Origin: Lycium barbarum
Lineage: Eukaryota > Streptophyta > Magnoliopsida > Solanales > Solanaceae
Assembly (NCBI RefSeq): GCF_019175385.1
Contig: NC_083341.1
Location: 92,406,321-92,470,320, forward strand
Direction: 5' to 3'
Length of the DNA stretch: 64,000 bases
Part shown: in pieces, positions 45,437 through 56,400 of the stretch
Layout: every line of letters begins with the position of its first letter
Numbering within the stretch: the first letter of the stretch is position 1
Made by a program: the position numbers and the translations under genes
Notes under the pieces: model-generated
Database searches by the model: none
Told to the model about the DNA's origin: nothing
What the model saw: only the letters and a program-made list of their open reading frames with translations

Positions 45437-46610
45437 TACATGGCAATGATCAAATTGTTGTCATTTTTCATTTGCAAGTTCAAAAGAAAGAAAAAAAAAG
45501 GGCGACACTTCCATGGCTGCTCGGCCAGCCATGGATGGAGGAAAAAAATTTACTTTGTTGCTATTTTGGATCAAGTTCAAGTGATATACAAATTCAAGGA
45601 GGTGATAGCAACATTGGATTTTAAGTCGGAGAAGAAGAAATTGCGAAATTGGAGCAATTAAGAGTAGAAATTCCTCCGAGAAAATTAAGGTAAGATTTTC
45701 TTATTTTATGATGTAATTGTGTTAATAGTGTTGTAATGGATTTATTAAAATTGGATTGGACAAAATTGGAAGTAAGAAAATGCATGAAATCGATGTTATA
45801 AGAAATTGTGGGTTGAAATGGATTAAGAGAAGTTGTTGGGTTGTTAGAATTGTTATGGGCTGAATTGTGAGAATTTCGTATGTATATCTCTATTGTTGGT
45901 ATTTATGTGTTAACAGGAGAATAATTGGAAATTCGGGTTAGGCGAATATATAGGGGAAATGCTGCCCGAATTTCATTAAGCCCTTACTAATGGAAAACCC
46001 CAAACGAGAATGTATAGGTTAAAGAACAAGTTCTATAAAGTGATGGGCTACGGATTTACGAGCTAGAAAGTATAGTTACTAACGATAACGTTACTTTTAC
46101 GTTAAATAGGCTAAAAGAGCGACGAAGCGAACGGTTTTACGATTAGTCGTCAACAGGTATGTAAAGTTGTCCCTTCTTTCTTTTGGTATGTCTTAGATTT
46201 AAGTGATGAATGATATGAACTTTGGGGTAATTCCATTCATAAGCTTTGAGTGATATTTCCGATTCTTATTCACTTCTTGATATTAAAATTTTCAAGTGAT
46301 TGAGCCTCCTTCTTCAGTTTTCTGTACGTTGGATAGTAGTCGATACATATATAAGCTCCTACTCTTGGAAACTCTATGATAGCTAATGTCCTTGAATTCT
46401 ATAAGCTATTTCATACTATATTGACATGTGTCCATGATTCCTAAGGCTCTTTTGATATTATTTATGATAACATTCGAGGAATATTTGATATGATTGTCGC
46501 TATTGATACTCAGGTGTTAATCCCTTCTTCTTATTCTGGTTGAGTCTTGATAATGTTTTAAATTGCATATGGTTTCTCACTACTCTGCTCGTGCATGCCT
46601 CAATATGTCT

Positions 46611-46870
46611 TTCACCGAGTCCCGGGCCGGGTATGTTATCGTGCATAGTTTCACTGCATTGTTCACCGAGTCCCTCACTAGAGGGACGGGTACGGTATAT
46701 ATATATATGATGATATGATGTTATGATGATATGATGATGTGATGACATGTTATGGCGGCCAGGAGGGCATATGATGACTTTATTCACCGAGTCCCTCACT
46801 AGAGGGCCGGGTACGGTATATATGTATATGATGATGATATGATTATGTCACCGAGTCCCATAATGGGCCG
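46611..46870 (+). repeat. Hairpin minisatellite in F 5' LTR
   Basis: Four units of CACCGAGTCC(CTCACTAGAGGG)CCGGGTACGG type, two with the full CCCTC-ACTA-GAGGG stem. Shared with E, although the promoters of E and F differ. Copy in 3' LTR at 53656-53935. Confidence 0.88.
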
Positions 46871-46998
46871 GGTATGATATATGATATTGACATGCATGAT
46901 TTATGTTTCAAAGGCAAGTGTTTTGGGTATTCTGGACATTGTACTTGTTTTCTGTACTCCTTATTTCAGTTACGATCCTGTTTACTGTATTTCATGCT

Positions 46999-47065
46999 TT
47001 ACATGCTCAGTACATATTACGTACTGACCCCCTTTCTTTGGGGGGGATGCGTTTCATGCCCGCAG
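46999..47065 (+). promoter_or_regulatory. Double hairpin / 3' splice-site-like module, F 5' LTR
   Basis: CAGTAC (47008-47013) with GTACTG (47021-47026); CCCCC (47028-47032) with GGGGG (47040-47044) around TTTCTTT; CTGAC; GCCCGCAG|GT at 47065. Confidence 0.66.
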
Positions 47066-47166
47066 GTACAGATACTCGCTTTGGTGATCCGCCAGCTTAG
47101 GATTCCCTTTCTGCTGTCTTGGAGAGCTCCATTGTTCCGGAGTCTAGACTTTTGGTTTGAATCTCA

Positions 47167-47167
<1 letters not shown>

Positions 47168-47206
<39 letters not shown>
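47168..47206 (+). repeat. (TA)n microsatellite, F 5' LTR
   Basis: ~39 bp of TA; 3' LTR has ~67 bp at the same place. A second TA run lies at 47430-47451. Confidence 0.95.
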
Positions 47207-47212
<6 letters not shown>

Positions 47213-47591
47213 GTTATCCAGGGGTACGACGGGGCCCTGTCCCGTCATATTTCGCTATTTGTACTCTTAGAGGTCTGTAGACATATGTGTGAGTTATGTA
47301 TGGGTTCTGTTCAGCTGTGTCTATACGATGTGCTGTGGTATGATGTTCGTCTATAGTAGCAGCCTTGTCGGCTGGCGTATTATTTCATGATATGATTAGT
47401 TGTGACTCCTCAGGAGGCAGTTGATCTGGATATATATATATATATATATATGACGATGTTACGAACTTTGGAGTTCCTTTATAAGTTTCCGTATTGTCGC
47501 AGTTCTAGTTGATATTATATGTAACAGGTTGGTATATGGGTGTCCAGTTCGGGCACCAGTCACGGCCTACGGGGTTGGGTCGTGATAAAAG

Positions 47592-47603
47592 TGGTATCAG
47601 AGC
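47592..47603 (+). promoter_or_regulatory. Primer binding site of F
   Basis: Perfect TGGTATCAGAGC. Confidence 0.95.
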
Positions 47604-50600
47604 AGTTCATCCTCGGGGTGTCTACAGACCGTGTCTAGTAGAGTCTTGTTTATCAGTGTGTTGTGCACCACATCTATAAACAGGAAGCTACAGGACATTT
47701 AGGATGTTACCTTTCTTTCATATCTAAGATCATGCGATAGAGCCCAACCATAGGAAATGAAATTCCTTATACTAACCTTTGATTTCAGCTGAAGAACGAC
47801 ATCGACAGAAGAAAGCGATCGATGATATTGGAAGCCACACAGTACACAGGTAAGCAATGGTGCGAAAGAGGCATGTCGGATAAGGTATTTCCATGATTGA
47901 ACCATTATGTTGGAGGATGAAAGAAAAGGTTGATAGGAAAGTATAACCGAATAGATCATTAAAGGATCAGGTATGTTTCAAGGTGCGATATGTGAGGTAA
48001 GTCCCGACACGTTTATACTTTTACTGGGAAATTGGGAGCCCTGTGTGGCTATGATACGATACGATATATGCGTATATATGTTGGCCCTGTGAGGAACTGT
48101 TGGTATTTCCTGCGTGCATGTTCTGGGATAGTAAGAAATACAGAGGAAACTCTACCCAAATTTTCCCAGAAATAGGAAAAAGAAGAGAATGAGATATAAG
48201 GTTCATAACATGTCTTGGAAGTTGATACCGATAGGGTAAATTTATTATGTTGGAATAAAGCTTTAAGAGATACCCTCCATGTTATCTGTAAGGGGCACCA
48301 TTCTTACTTGGAAAGTTTTATTTCGAAAAAGCATATATGAATAGAAAAGTTTGGAATTCATTTGGACGGACCAGGATATTTTCCAGCCACATTTTTGCTT
48401 TAGAAAAAGGCTCATGTTGAAGAGTAAAAACGTCCACAATTAAGTTTCATTTTTATTGGAAGATTACAAAGCATACAACGAGTAGTTTATGAACTGAATA
48501 ATTCATTCACGACTCAAGAATAAACCTGGAGGTAAACCATGTGAATCGAGCACTAAGAAGTCCTGTGGTGCTTGTCGGATTCTAGTTTTCTTCTGATGGT
48601 GGTTGGAGAATATTTCATAGTAACGTTTTATTAGTTTTAATCAACTAATTGGAGATGGAATTCGTGGAAGGAAAACTCAAACTTGTGAGCTGTCATGGAT
48701 CATGTGTTCCACGTGTTATTGATGAAATGCTAGGATGATTCGGAAGGGCTTGTGATACTAAGGGATGATTTAGAAAAAGGTGCCAACTCTTAACAAAACA
48801 TTTTATTGAGGTATCGAGTGAACCGATAAGTAGGGGTAAATTACGACGAGTTTATAGTTAAAAGGAGTAGTATTATGATTGAGATAAAAGTACGGAGGAA
48901 GAAACGTTATGACAAATTATGAAGGTATTGATAAGACAGCTTGTGAGATATTAAGGATAAGATTGATCAGAAAGGGTGAAGGGTTAAGTACGCCTAGTCC
49001 ACAGAGTGTAATTAAAACATAGAAAGAATCGTGAATAAGCTTAAGAAATTTTTATAGGAAGGATTACGAACAGGATATAATGTGAATACCATAAGGGTTG
49101 TTATAGAAATGAGTAAAGCCTAGCAAGGAAGTAACAAAAAAATGTGATGTGATTAGTGTGAAACGGAAAAGCAAATATAGAACGAATAAGGAAGACCTAC
49201 CAAGTCCTGTAGGGAAAGTTTAGACTAGAGATCAAGTGGTAATGAAAGAGAAAGCGAGCACAGGAAGAGCAGAAGTTAATTAAAAGCAGAAGATAGGAAG
49301 AAAGTGAGTGGGTTTACAGTGTAGCGATGTGTTATGACGGGTATAGCTAAGAAAATGAGTAATATAAACGACAGAATTGCGAAAGACTAACCTAAAGGAA
49401 GATGAGCAACGAGACAGAATGAATGCCAGAATTGATGGGCATGATAAGAACAAACAAAAATGAACAGAATATGTTTTGAAAATGAGAAAAGGGTTATGTA
49501 GAAGTAATGTTTTCCGAAGGATACAGGAGCAGCATGAGATTCCTCGTGCGCAAATTGAAAGATCGAAATAGACTGGAGAAATGAAAGGAATACTAAAGGC
49601 AGCACCCAAGACAGACGTAATTAACTGAGTACGAGTATAAAATAGAAAGGGAAATATATAGCTATGAACTTAAGGTGTAGTATGATGAGAAGGTGATAAG
49701 GCAAGATCACTATTAAGACCAATTTGATATGATTTTGAGTAAGTTAGAAGTTAGCGTTGGGTATACAACAAGAATGAAAGAGCATGAGGCATAAAGGAGT
49801 ACTACGTGTGTGTGACTTCACCTCGGAGATGGTGAGATCCTTAAAGGTCAAGAATTGTGGATTTGTGAAACAACTGATGTATTGTGAATTTATTAGAAGA
49901 AACAGATGATATTCGTTGGGATAAAGACGGTGTTATAGGAAAGCTTGGGACACTTATCATTAGAATATAAGTGCTACCGAATGGAAAAAAAAATTGAAAC
50001 GACTATAAGCACTAGCAAATCACTGATTGGAATAAATGGAAGGTGGCTTCGGATAAATTGCTACATTAATTACATTACTCAAGTACCAATCATCAGATAA
50101 GATTTTGTACTATATATCGAGAGTTCTCATCGCCTCGTGATTTTGTTGGAGTTTCATACATGGGTAATCTAAGTTATAGATGATATAAAGGAAGGCATGG
50201 ATATGGCGCAGTATACCAAATGTATTGGAAAAAGAATCATATGAATTTGGAAATTGGAAATGGAGGCATAGAGTAGAGTATAAATAGATAATGATGTGAG
50301 TACACCCAAAAAGAGGGGGAGCGGATGAGAAAAAAAATGCAAGTGTAAGATGCAATCAACTGACACTGCAACACGTTTAATGTGAATACTTAAAATTTAA
50401 GTGAGATCCCTTGCTGAAACAAGTTAGTGAGATTTGAAAGCCAGCGATAAACGGATAGAAGTCAGGATGGTGTTTGAGACAGTGCTAAGAATTATTGGTA
50501 AACATCTTGGATAATATGACATCAGAAGGTGGATGCGTATAAAAAGGGAGAATACGACAAGAGAATCATAACGAGTAACTTAAAATATATTATAAAGGAT

Positions 50601-52090
50601 AGTAAGGCCGTACTGGATTAGATATTAAAATGTTGGCAACGGAGTTATTGGCTAATGACATTGTGACACATAAGTAGCAAAGGAGAAAGGATAGGAAAAC
50701 TTTCCTATAGAAGGATATGAGAAAACCAAATGGTGAATAGAGGAAGGGAAAGGAATATGGCAAGACAGACAGCAAGTGAGTTTTAGTGCAAATAGGATGT
50801 ATAAAGCAGAATGGACCGGGAGAAGGAACGACCATAACTAAGATTGGATATACTTGATACGAGTTGTACCAGAATAGTTATGCAAATATGTGTACGCTAA
50901 GGATGAGACCAGTGAGTACTTGATAAGAAGGGTAAGAATTCAGTAACAACAATGCGGTTGCGATATTTTGGATACATCAAAAAAAAGGTGTAAGATGGTT
51001 TGAGGCAAAACTACAGAGATATAATTAGTACTGAGGGCAAAAGCCATAATTGGGCCTCGATACCATTAAAAGGTACGAGGGAAGAATGTAAGGCAAAGCA
51101 CAAAGACTAGTGAGACGATGCTAAGGTATTTTCTAGGCTGATTTGAGCACCTACACATACTCGTGTAAAGATCGCAATAGGATATGTGATCGGGGAACTA
51201 AGAGAAAATTTGAGTAAAGAGGCAATAGAAGAGTTTGAGTCAAAAATAGAGAAGCGACACGAGATAATATGTCTAAAGTATGGCCAGTTAGAGTAACGGA
51301 AATTACAAAATAATTTAACCGAGACAATTAGGACAAGCAGGTTACTGGTTACTGGTTGACAGTAAAGCTATAATATGAGGGGACCCTAGCGCTATTTGAC
51401 ATCCAATTCTACATATCGAGATCAAGAAGTACAAACAAGTGATATTTAAAGACCTGTAAAAGCAAGTCAGAAAGCAAAACATAATGCTGAGGATTCCAGA
51501 ATACGGACTGTCACAACGGAGTAAAGCAAGGATATTGAAGTACGAAAATGTTACCCTCTGGGAAATTTCATTTTCCTCGCATTGTCTATGAAGGGTCTAC
51601 AAGTTACCAGAGGTATGAAATACTCTAGGAATTGTAAAGTCCAATAAACCAATAAGGGATGTCTGCACATGACGAAATCTTGTTTAAAGGTAAGAAGGTA
51701 AGGTGAAGTGAATGGTACATCGACTTAGGGGAGTAACTATAGAAAAACAACGAGTCGAGTCATGACTACATGCACCGTGAATACAAGTCTGAATCAATCG
51801 ATGACAGTACCACTGAACAGTATGCAGATAAGAGAGACAGTAACACTTCAACAGAGCAGCTCGAAATGCAGCTGATAACCAACTGTGAAACAAAGAGAAG
51901 AGCAAAGACAACGGCGTGGAATAATTACCTCGAGAAGCAACAGAAGGAGGAGATATTACAGGAATGACTATGTGAAGACCTGGAATGCGTTATAATGAAC
52001 TAAAGCGAGTCGACAAACGGAAGAGGTATAAAAAGGGCATAATTAGGTAAGAGACCACTTGAGAAAGTATTGGGAGTTCAGGACCAGTTC
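47604..52090 (+). mobile_element. F internal region without usable gag-pol
   Basis: The leader to ~47760 matches other elements. The rest is strongly purine-rich on the plus strand, with stops in all frames. Similarity to D is seen near 48905-48980, 51370-51540 (GCGCTATTTGACA.., GAGGATTCCAGAATA) and 51590-51780 (AAGTTACCAGAGGTATGAAA, AATCGATAAGGG-like, TTTAAAGGTAAGAAGGTAAG). D's matching stretch follows integrase remnants, so this part of F derives from an old pol 3' end. No intact domain. Confidence 0.7.
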
Positions 52091-52126
52091 AACATTCGAG
52101 GAAGAATGTTCTAAAGGGGGGAAGGA
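52091..52126 (+). promoter_or_regulatory. Hairpin and polypurine tract of F
   Basis: AACATTC-GAGGAA-GAATGTT (52091-52110), then AAAGGGGGGAAGGA up to the LTR. Confidence 0.9.
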
Positions 52127-54056
52127 TGTTATACCCCGTATGTATATACGTCGAATTATTCGCAAGCAAATCGACCCAAGTTAAAGACGGAAATATTTTC
52201 GGACACGAAATTGGAACATTTAATTTCCAAGTTTAATTATCACATAAATTGTTTATAAATTCTATTTAGTATAAAAATATTATTTGAGATTAGGGATCAA
52301 TTAATATTGATTATATTATTAAGTAAGAATTAGTGATTAATTAAATTAATTAATTTAATTTTTAGTTTGTGGGTCCCACCCGTTTTAATTAAAAAAGGAA
52401 AAAAAAACAAATCAGCAAAATATTTGATGAGTCATGGTAGTGGACAAGGACACGTGTCCAATAAATGGACACCATATAAAAATACATGGCAATGATCAAA
52501 TTGTTGTCATTTTTCATTTGCAAGTTGAAAAGAAAGAAAAAAAAAGGGGCGACACTTCCATGGCTGCTCGGCCAGCCGTGGATGGAGGAAAAAAAATTAC
52601 TTTGTTGCTATTTTGGATCAAGTTCAAGTGATATACAAATTCAAGGAGGTGATAGCAACAATTGATTTTAAGTCGGAGAAGAAGAAATTGCGAAATTGGA
52701 GCAATTAAGAGTAGAAATTCCTCCGAGAAAATTAAGGTAAGATTTCTTGTTTTATGATGTCATTGTGTTAATAGTGTTGTAATGGAGTTATTAAAATTGG
52801 ATTGGACAAAATTGGAAGTAAGAAAATGCATGAAATCGATGTTATAGGAAATTGTGGGTTGAAATGGATTAAGAGAAGTTGTTGGGTTGTTAGAATTGTT
52901 ATGGGCTGAATTGTGAGAATTTCGTATGTATATCTCTATTGTTGGTATTTATGTGTTAACAGGAGAATAATTGGAAATTCGGGTTAGGCGAATATATAGG
53001 GGAAATGCTGCCCGATTTTCATTAAGCCCTTAACTAATGGAAAACCCTAAACGAGAATGTATAGGTTAAAGAAAAAGTTCTATAAAGTGATGGGCTACGG
53101 ATTTACGAACTAGAAAGTATAGTTACTAACGATTACGTTACTTTTACGTTAAATAGGCTAAAAGAGCGACCAAGCGAACGGTTTTACGATTAGTCATCAA
53201 CAGGTATGTAAAGCTGTCCCTTCTTTCTTTTGGCATGTCTTAGATTTAAGTGATGAATGATATAAACTTTGGGGTAATTCCATTCATAAGCTTTGAGTGA
53301 TATTTATGATTCTTATTCACTTCTTGATATTACAATTTTCAAGTGATAGAGCCTCCCTCTTCAGTTTTCTGTACGTTGGATAGTAATCGATACATATATA
53401 AGCTCCTATTCTTTGCAACTCTACAATTGCTAATGTCCTTGACTTCTATAAGCTATTTCATACTATATTGACATGTATCCATGATTCCTAAGGCTCTTTT
53501 GATATTATTTATGATGACATTCGAGGGATATTTGACATGATTGTCGCTATTGATACTCAGGTGTTAATCCCTTCTTCTTATTCTGGTTGAGTCTTGATAA
53601 TGTTTTAAATTGCATAAGGTTTCTCACTACTCTGCTCGTGCATGCCTCAATATATCTTTCACCGAGTCCCGGGCTGGGTATGTTATCGTGCATAGTTTCA
53701 CTGCATTGTTTACCGAGTCCCTCACTAGAGGGTCGTGTACAGTATATATATATATATATATATATATATGATATGATGTTATGATGATATGATGATGTGA
53801 TGACATGTTATGGCGGCCAGGAGGGCATATGATGACTTTATTCACTGAGTCCCTCACTAGAGGGCCGGGTACGGTATATATGTATATGATGATGCTATGA
53901 TTATGTCACCGAGTCCCATAATGGGCCGGGTATGATATATGATATTGACATGCATGATTTATTTTTCAAAGGCAAATGTTTTGGGTATTCTGGACATTGT
54001 ACTTGTTTTCTGTACTCCTTATTTCAGTTACGATCCTGTTTACTGTATTTCATGCT

Positions 54057-54123
54057 TTACATACTCAGTACATATTCCGTACTGACCCCCTTTCTTCGGG
54101 GGGGATGCGTTTCATGCCCGCAG
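54057..54123 (+). promoter_or_regulatory. Double hairpin / 3' splice-site-like module, F 3' LTR
   Basis: CAGTAC (54066-54071) with GTACTG (54079-54084); CCCCC (54086-54090) with GGGGG around TTTCTTC; CCCGCAG ends at 54123. Confidence 0.65.
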
Positions 54124-54222
54124 GTGCAGATACTCGCTTTGGTGATCCGCCAGCTTAGGATTCCCTTTCTACTGTCTTGGAGAGCTCCGTTGTTCTTGAG
54201 TCTAGACTTTTGGTTTAAATCT

Positions 54223-54227
<5 letters not shown>

Positions 54228-54306
<79 letters not shown>
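54228..54306 (+). repeat. (TA)n(TG)n microsatellite, F 3' LTR
   Basis: ~67 bp TA followed by TGTG. Confidence 0.95.
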
Positions 54307-54677
54307 ATAGGTTATCCAGGGGTACGAAGGGGCCCTGTCCCATCATATTTCGCTATTCGTACTCTTAGAGGTCTGTAGACATATGTGTGGGTTGTGTATT
54401 GGTTCTGTTCAGCTGTGTCTATACGATGTGCTGTGGTATGATGTTCGTCTATAGTAGCAACCTTGTCGGCTCGCGTATTATTTCATGATATGATTAGTTG
54501 TGACTCCTCAGGAGGCAGTTGATCTGGAAATATATATATATGACGATGTGACGAGCTTTGGAGTTCCTTTATAAGTTTCGGTATTGTCGTAGTTCCAGTT
54601 GATATTATGTGTAACAGGTTGGAATACGGGTGCCCAGTTTGGGCACCAGTCACAGCCTACCGGGTTGGGTCATGACT

Positions 54678-54682
54678 ATATG
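54678..54682. repeat. Target site duplication of F, right copy
   Basis: ATATG, identical to 45085-45089. Confidence 0.92.
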
Positions 54683-54944
54683 GCAGTTTACAGACCGTAT
54701 ACCACTTTACGGTCCGTATTTCATTTTACGACCAACGGGCCAGAATGCAAACCTGCATCTTTTCACATTTCCAAAACCTATAATTATTCATTATGGAGCA
54801 TAACCTATCTCTTATTGCAATTGCCTTCGAAATCTTACTTAGGGTCGTCAAATGTTGTTTCTTACTCATGAAAACATCGGATACTCGTACTCCTCGCGGG
54901 TCCATTCATTGGACAACAATGGAGGATTTTTCCGAGGTGTAACA
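54683..54944 (-). repeat. Solo LTR G, second part
   Basis: Minus-strand start of the LTR: TGTTACACCTCGG at 54944, then the GTGAATG..-type U3 start shared with H and B, up to the palindrome cluster cut by F. Confidence 0.88.
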
Positions 54945-55919
54945 CTGCTCATCTGTGAACCTGAAGCCCTAGAGCTCTAACCGGCTCCTGAATACCCTGT
55001 ACGGTCGAATCCCTTACCCGTGAACCGTGGGGGTGCACTCCGTGTTGGCTGAGGAAAATATCTAGCAGGCTGCTAAGGCTGCCCGCCTCGAAACTCATCG
55101 GAATAAGCCGCCGACCTAGCCCTCTTATGATGGCCTCTGTTATGGTCTCTATCTGGGTGACGTTTTCTCTGTCGATCCTCTACCACTTGTGCGTACGCCT
55201 GTACCCGAGCCACATCCATACCTGGCTGAAGAGCCACTGCCATAGATCCATCAATAAAATAACGATCTAGTCCCATGACATAACGATGTACTCTATCCGC
55301 CATTTCAGCTACAATAGTCGGCGCATATCTAGCCAACGAATCAAACTCAAGACTGTACTCTCGGACGTTCCTGCCATTCTATCTCAAATACAAGAATCTA
55401 TCGACTCTAGCTCACCTCATCTCTGGCGGTAGGAAGTGGCCCATGAAGACCTCCACAGACTCATCACATACTCCTGGAGGAGCACCCTCGCCCCTAGATA
55501 ACTCCCAAGACTCATACCAATTAGCAACTACATCCCGCAATCGATATGAGGCCAACTCAACAGACTCAGTTTCAGAAGCCCTCATTATCCTCAATGTACG
55601 CTACATCTGCCAAATAAACTCATGTGAATCATCCTCGGGATTTGACCCAAAAACTCTGGAGGATTACAATTTAAGAAGTCACGAACCCTCAAACTATCCG
55701 ATCTATCCGCACGGCCAACTCCTAGTTCATGCCTGCGAGCCTGCCCTGCCACTATTCTGGTCAGCAACTGAACTGCATCTCTCATGGCCCTATCCTCTGC
55801 CCCTGGCTGGGGAGCTGGAGGCTCAGTTGTTGGGGCCTCGAGAGCTAGCGGTAGCGCTGCCCCCTGAACCGGAGCTGTTGTGGCTCCAATATCCTCTGGA
55901 GGTGGCAATATAGCAGAGC
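54945..55919 (-). pseudogene. gag: E gag, middle part
   Basis: Lies between the two solo LTRs. Minus-strand pieces: LEAPTTEPPAPQPG and MRDAVQLLTRIVAGQARRHE (to ~55800), RVRDFLNCNPPEFLG, then after a stop MRIMRASETESVELASYRL and WYESWELSRGEGAPPGV (55594-55412), LPPEMR, then MARYAPTIVAEMADRVHRYV and MDVARVQAYAQVVEDRQRKR (55336-55073), then a basic tail toward the zinc knuckle. This is the gag core equivalent to that of A and B. It has at least two stops and a likely shift. Confidence 0.86.
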
Positions 55920-55924
55920 TCGCT
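55920..55924. repeat. Target site duplication of H, left copy
   Basis: TCGCT, identical to 58526-58530. Confidence 0.92.
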
Positions 55925-56143
55925 TGGTACACCTCGGGAATTCCCCGTGAATGTACAGTGGATAGACTAACTAAGAATACGAGTATGTGATGTTTTAATA
56001 AGAAGGGAACGACGTTTGACGACCCTAAGTAAGATTTCAAAGGCAATTGCAATAAAAGGTATGTTATGCTCTACAATGACTAATTATAGGTTTTGGAAAT
56101 GTGAAAAGTTGCAGGTGTGCATCCTGGCCAGTTGGTCGTAAAA

Positions 56144-56400
56144 TGAAATACGGACCGTCAAGTGGTATACGGTTCGTAAACTACCATGTCGTATTTAAGC
56201 TTCCAAAAACTTCAACTTTCTGTCAAATGCTGGAATGGTTAAAGATGACTTGGAATACGGACCGTAAACTGAAATACGGCCCGTAAACTGAGTAGTAAAC
56301 CACCATGTCCTCGGCCTAACTTTCTATTTCTGTCATCCTTAAATACGACCACGAAATACGGTCCGTAAACTGGAATACGGACCGTAAACTGTGTTTACGA
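56144..56400 (+). promoter_or_regulatory. TACGGACCGTA palindromes, LTR H
   Basis: Perfect or near-perfect copies at 56256-56266, 56275-56285 (TACGGCCCGTA), 56357-56367 (TACGGTCCGTA) and 56376-56386, often followed by AACTG, plus a looser copy near 56148-56175. No clear TATA box; TTATTAATAAG follows at ~56445. Confidence 0.65.

Larger units (their letters stand above)
46157..47065 (+). other. Putative leader intron 2 in F 5' LTR
   Basis: CAACAG|GTATGTAAAG to GCCCGCAG|GT, 909 bp; same in 3' LTR at 53204-54123. Confidence 0.5.
45090..47587 (+). repeat. 5' LTR of F
   Basis: Starts TGTTATACCCCGTATG. Promoter region differs from all other LTRs, but from the GGGGAAATGCTGCCCG motif on it follows the common layout. 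Putative introns 45690-45980 and 46157-47065. Confidence 0.95.
45090..54677 (+). mobile_element. Element F: complete non-autonomous LTR retrotransposon
   Basis: 9,588 bp with perfect ATATG duplications, LTRs of 2,498 and 2,551 bp that differ at only a few positions per 100 over the stretches I compared, primer site and polypurine tract. The 4.5-kb interior has no open frame over ~110 codons and only faint pol traces. The LTR ends are TGTTAT..GTGATA and ..ATGACT rather than TG..CA, presumably later point changes. It interrupts solo LTR G. Confidence 0.95.
52127..54677 (+). repeat. 3' LTR of F
   Basis: 2,551 bp; longer than the 5' LTR mainly because of TA runs at 53743-53769 and 54228-54294 (followed by TG repeats) and an A-rich insertion near 52400. 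Confidence 0.95.

Noticed and set aside
45388..45624. 78-codon frame in the F LTR, partly repeated in the 3' LTR (52434-52631)
   Set aside because: The two LTR copies diverge by frameshift within the frame, and no family resemblance is visible; it covers promoter and leader sequence.
46874..47356. 160-codon frame with a poly-Ile/Tyr run
   Set aside because: Crosses the hairpin module and the TA microsatellite; the 3' LTR copy differs in length.
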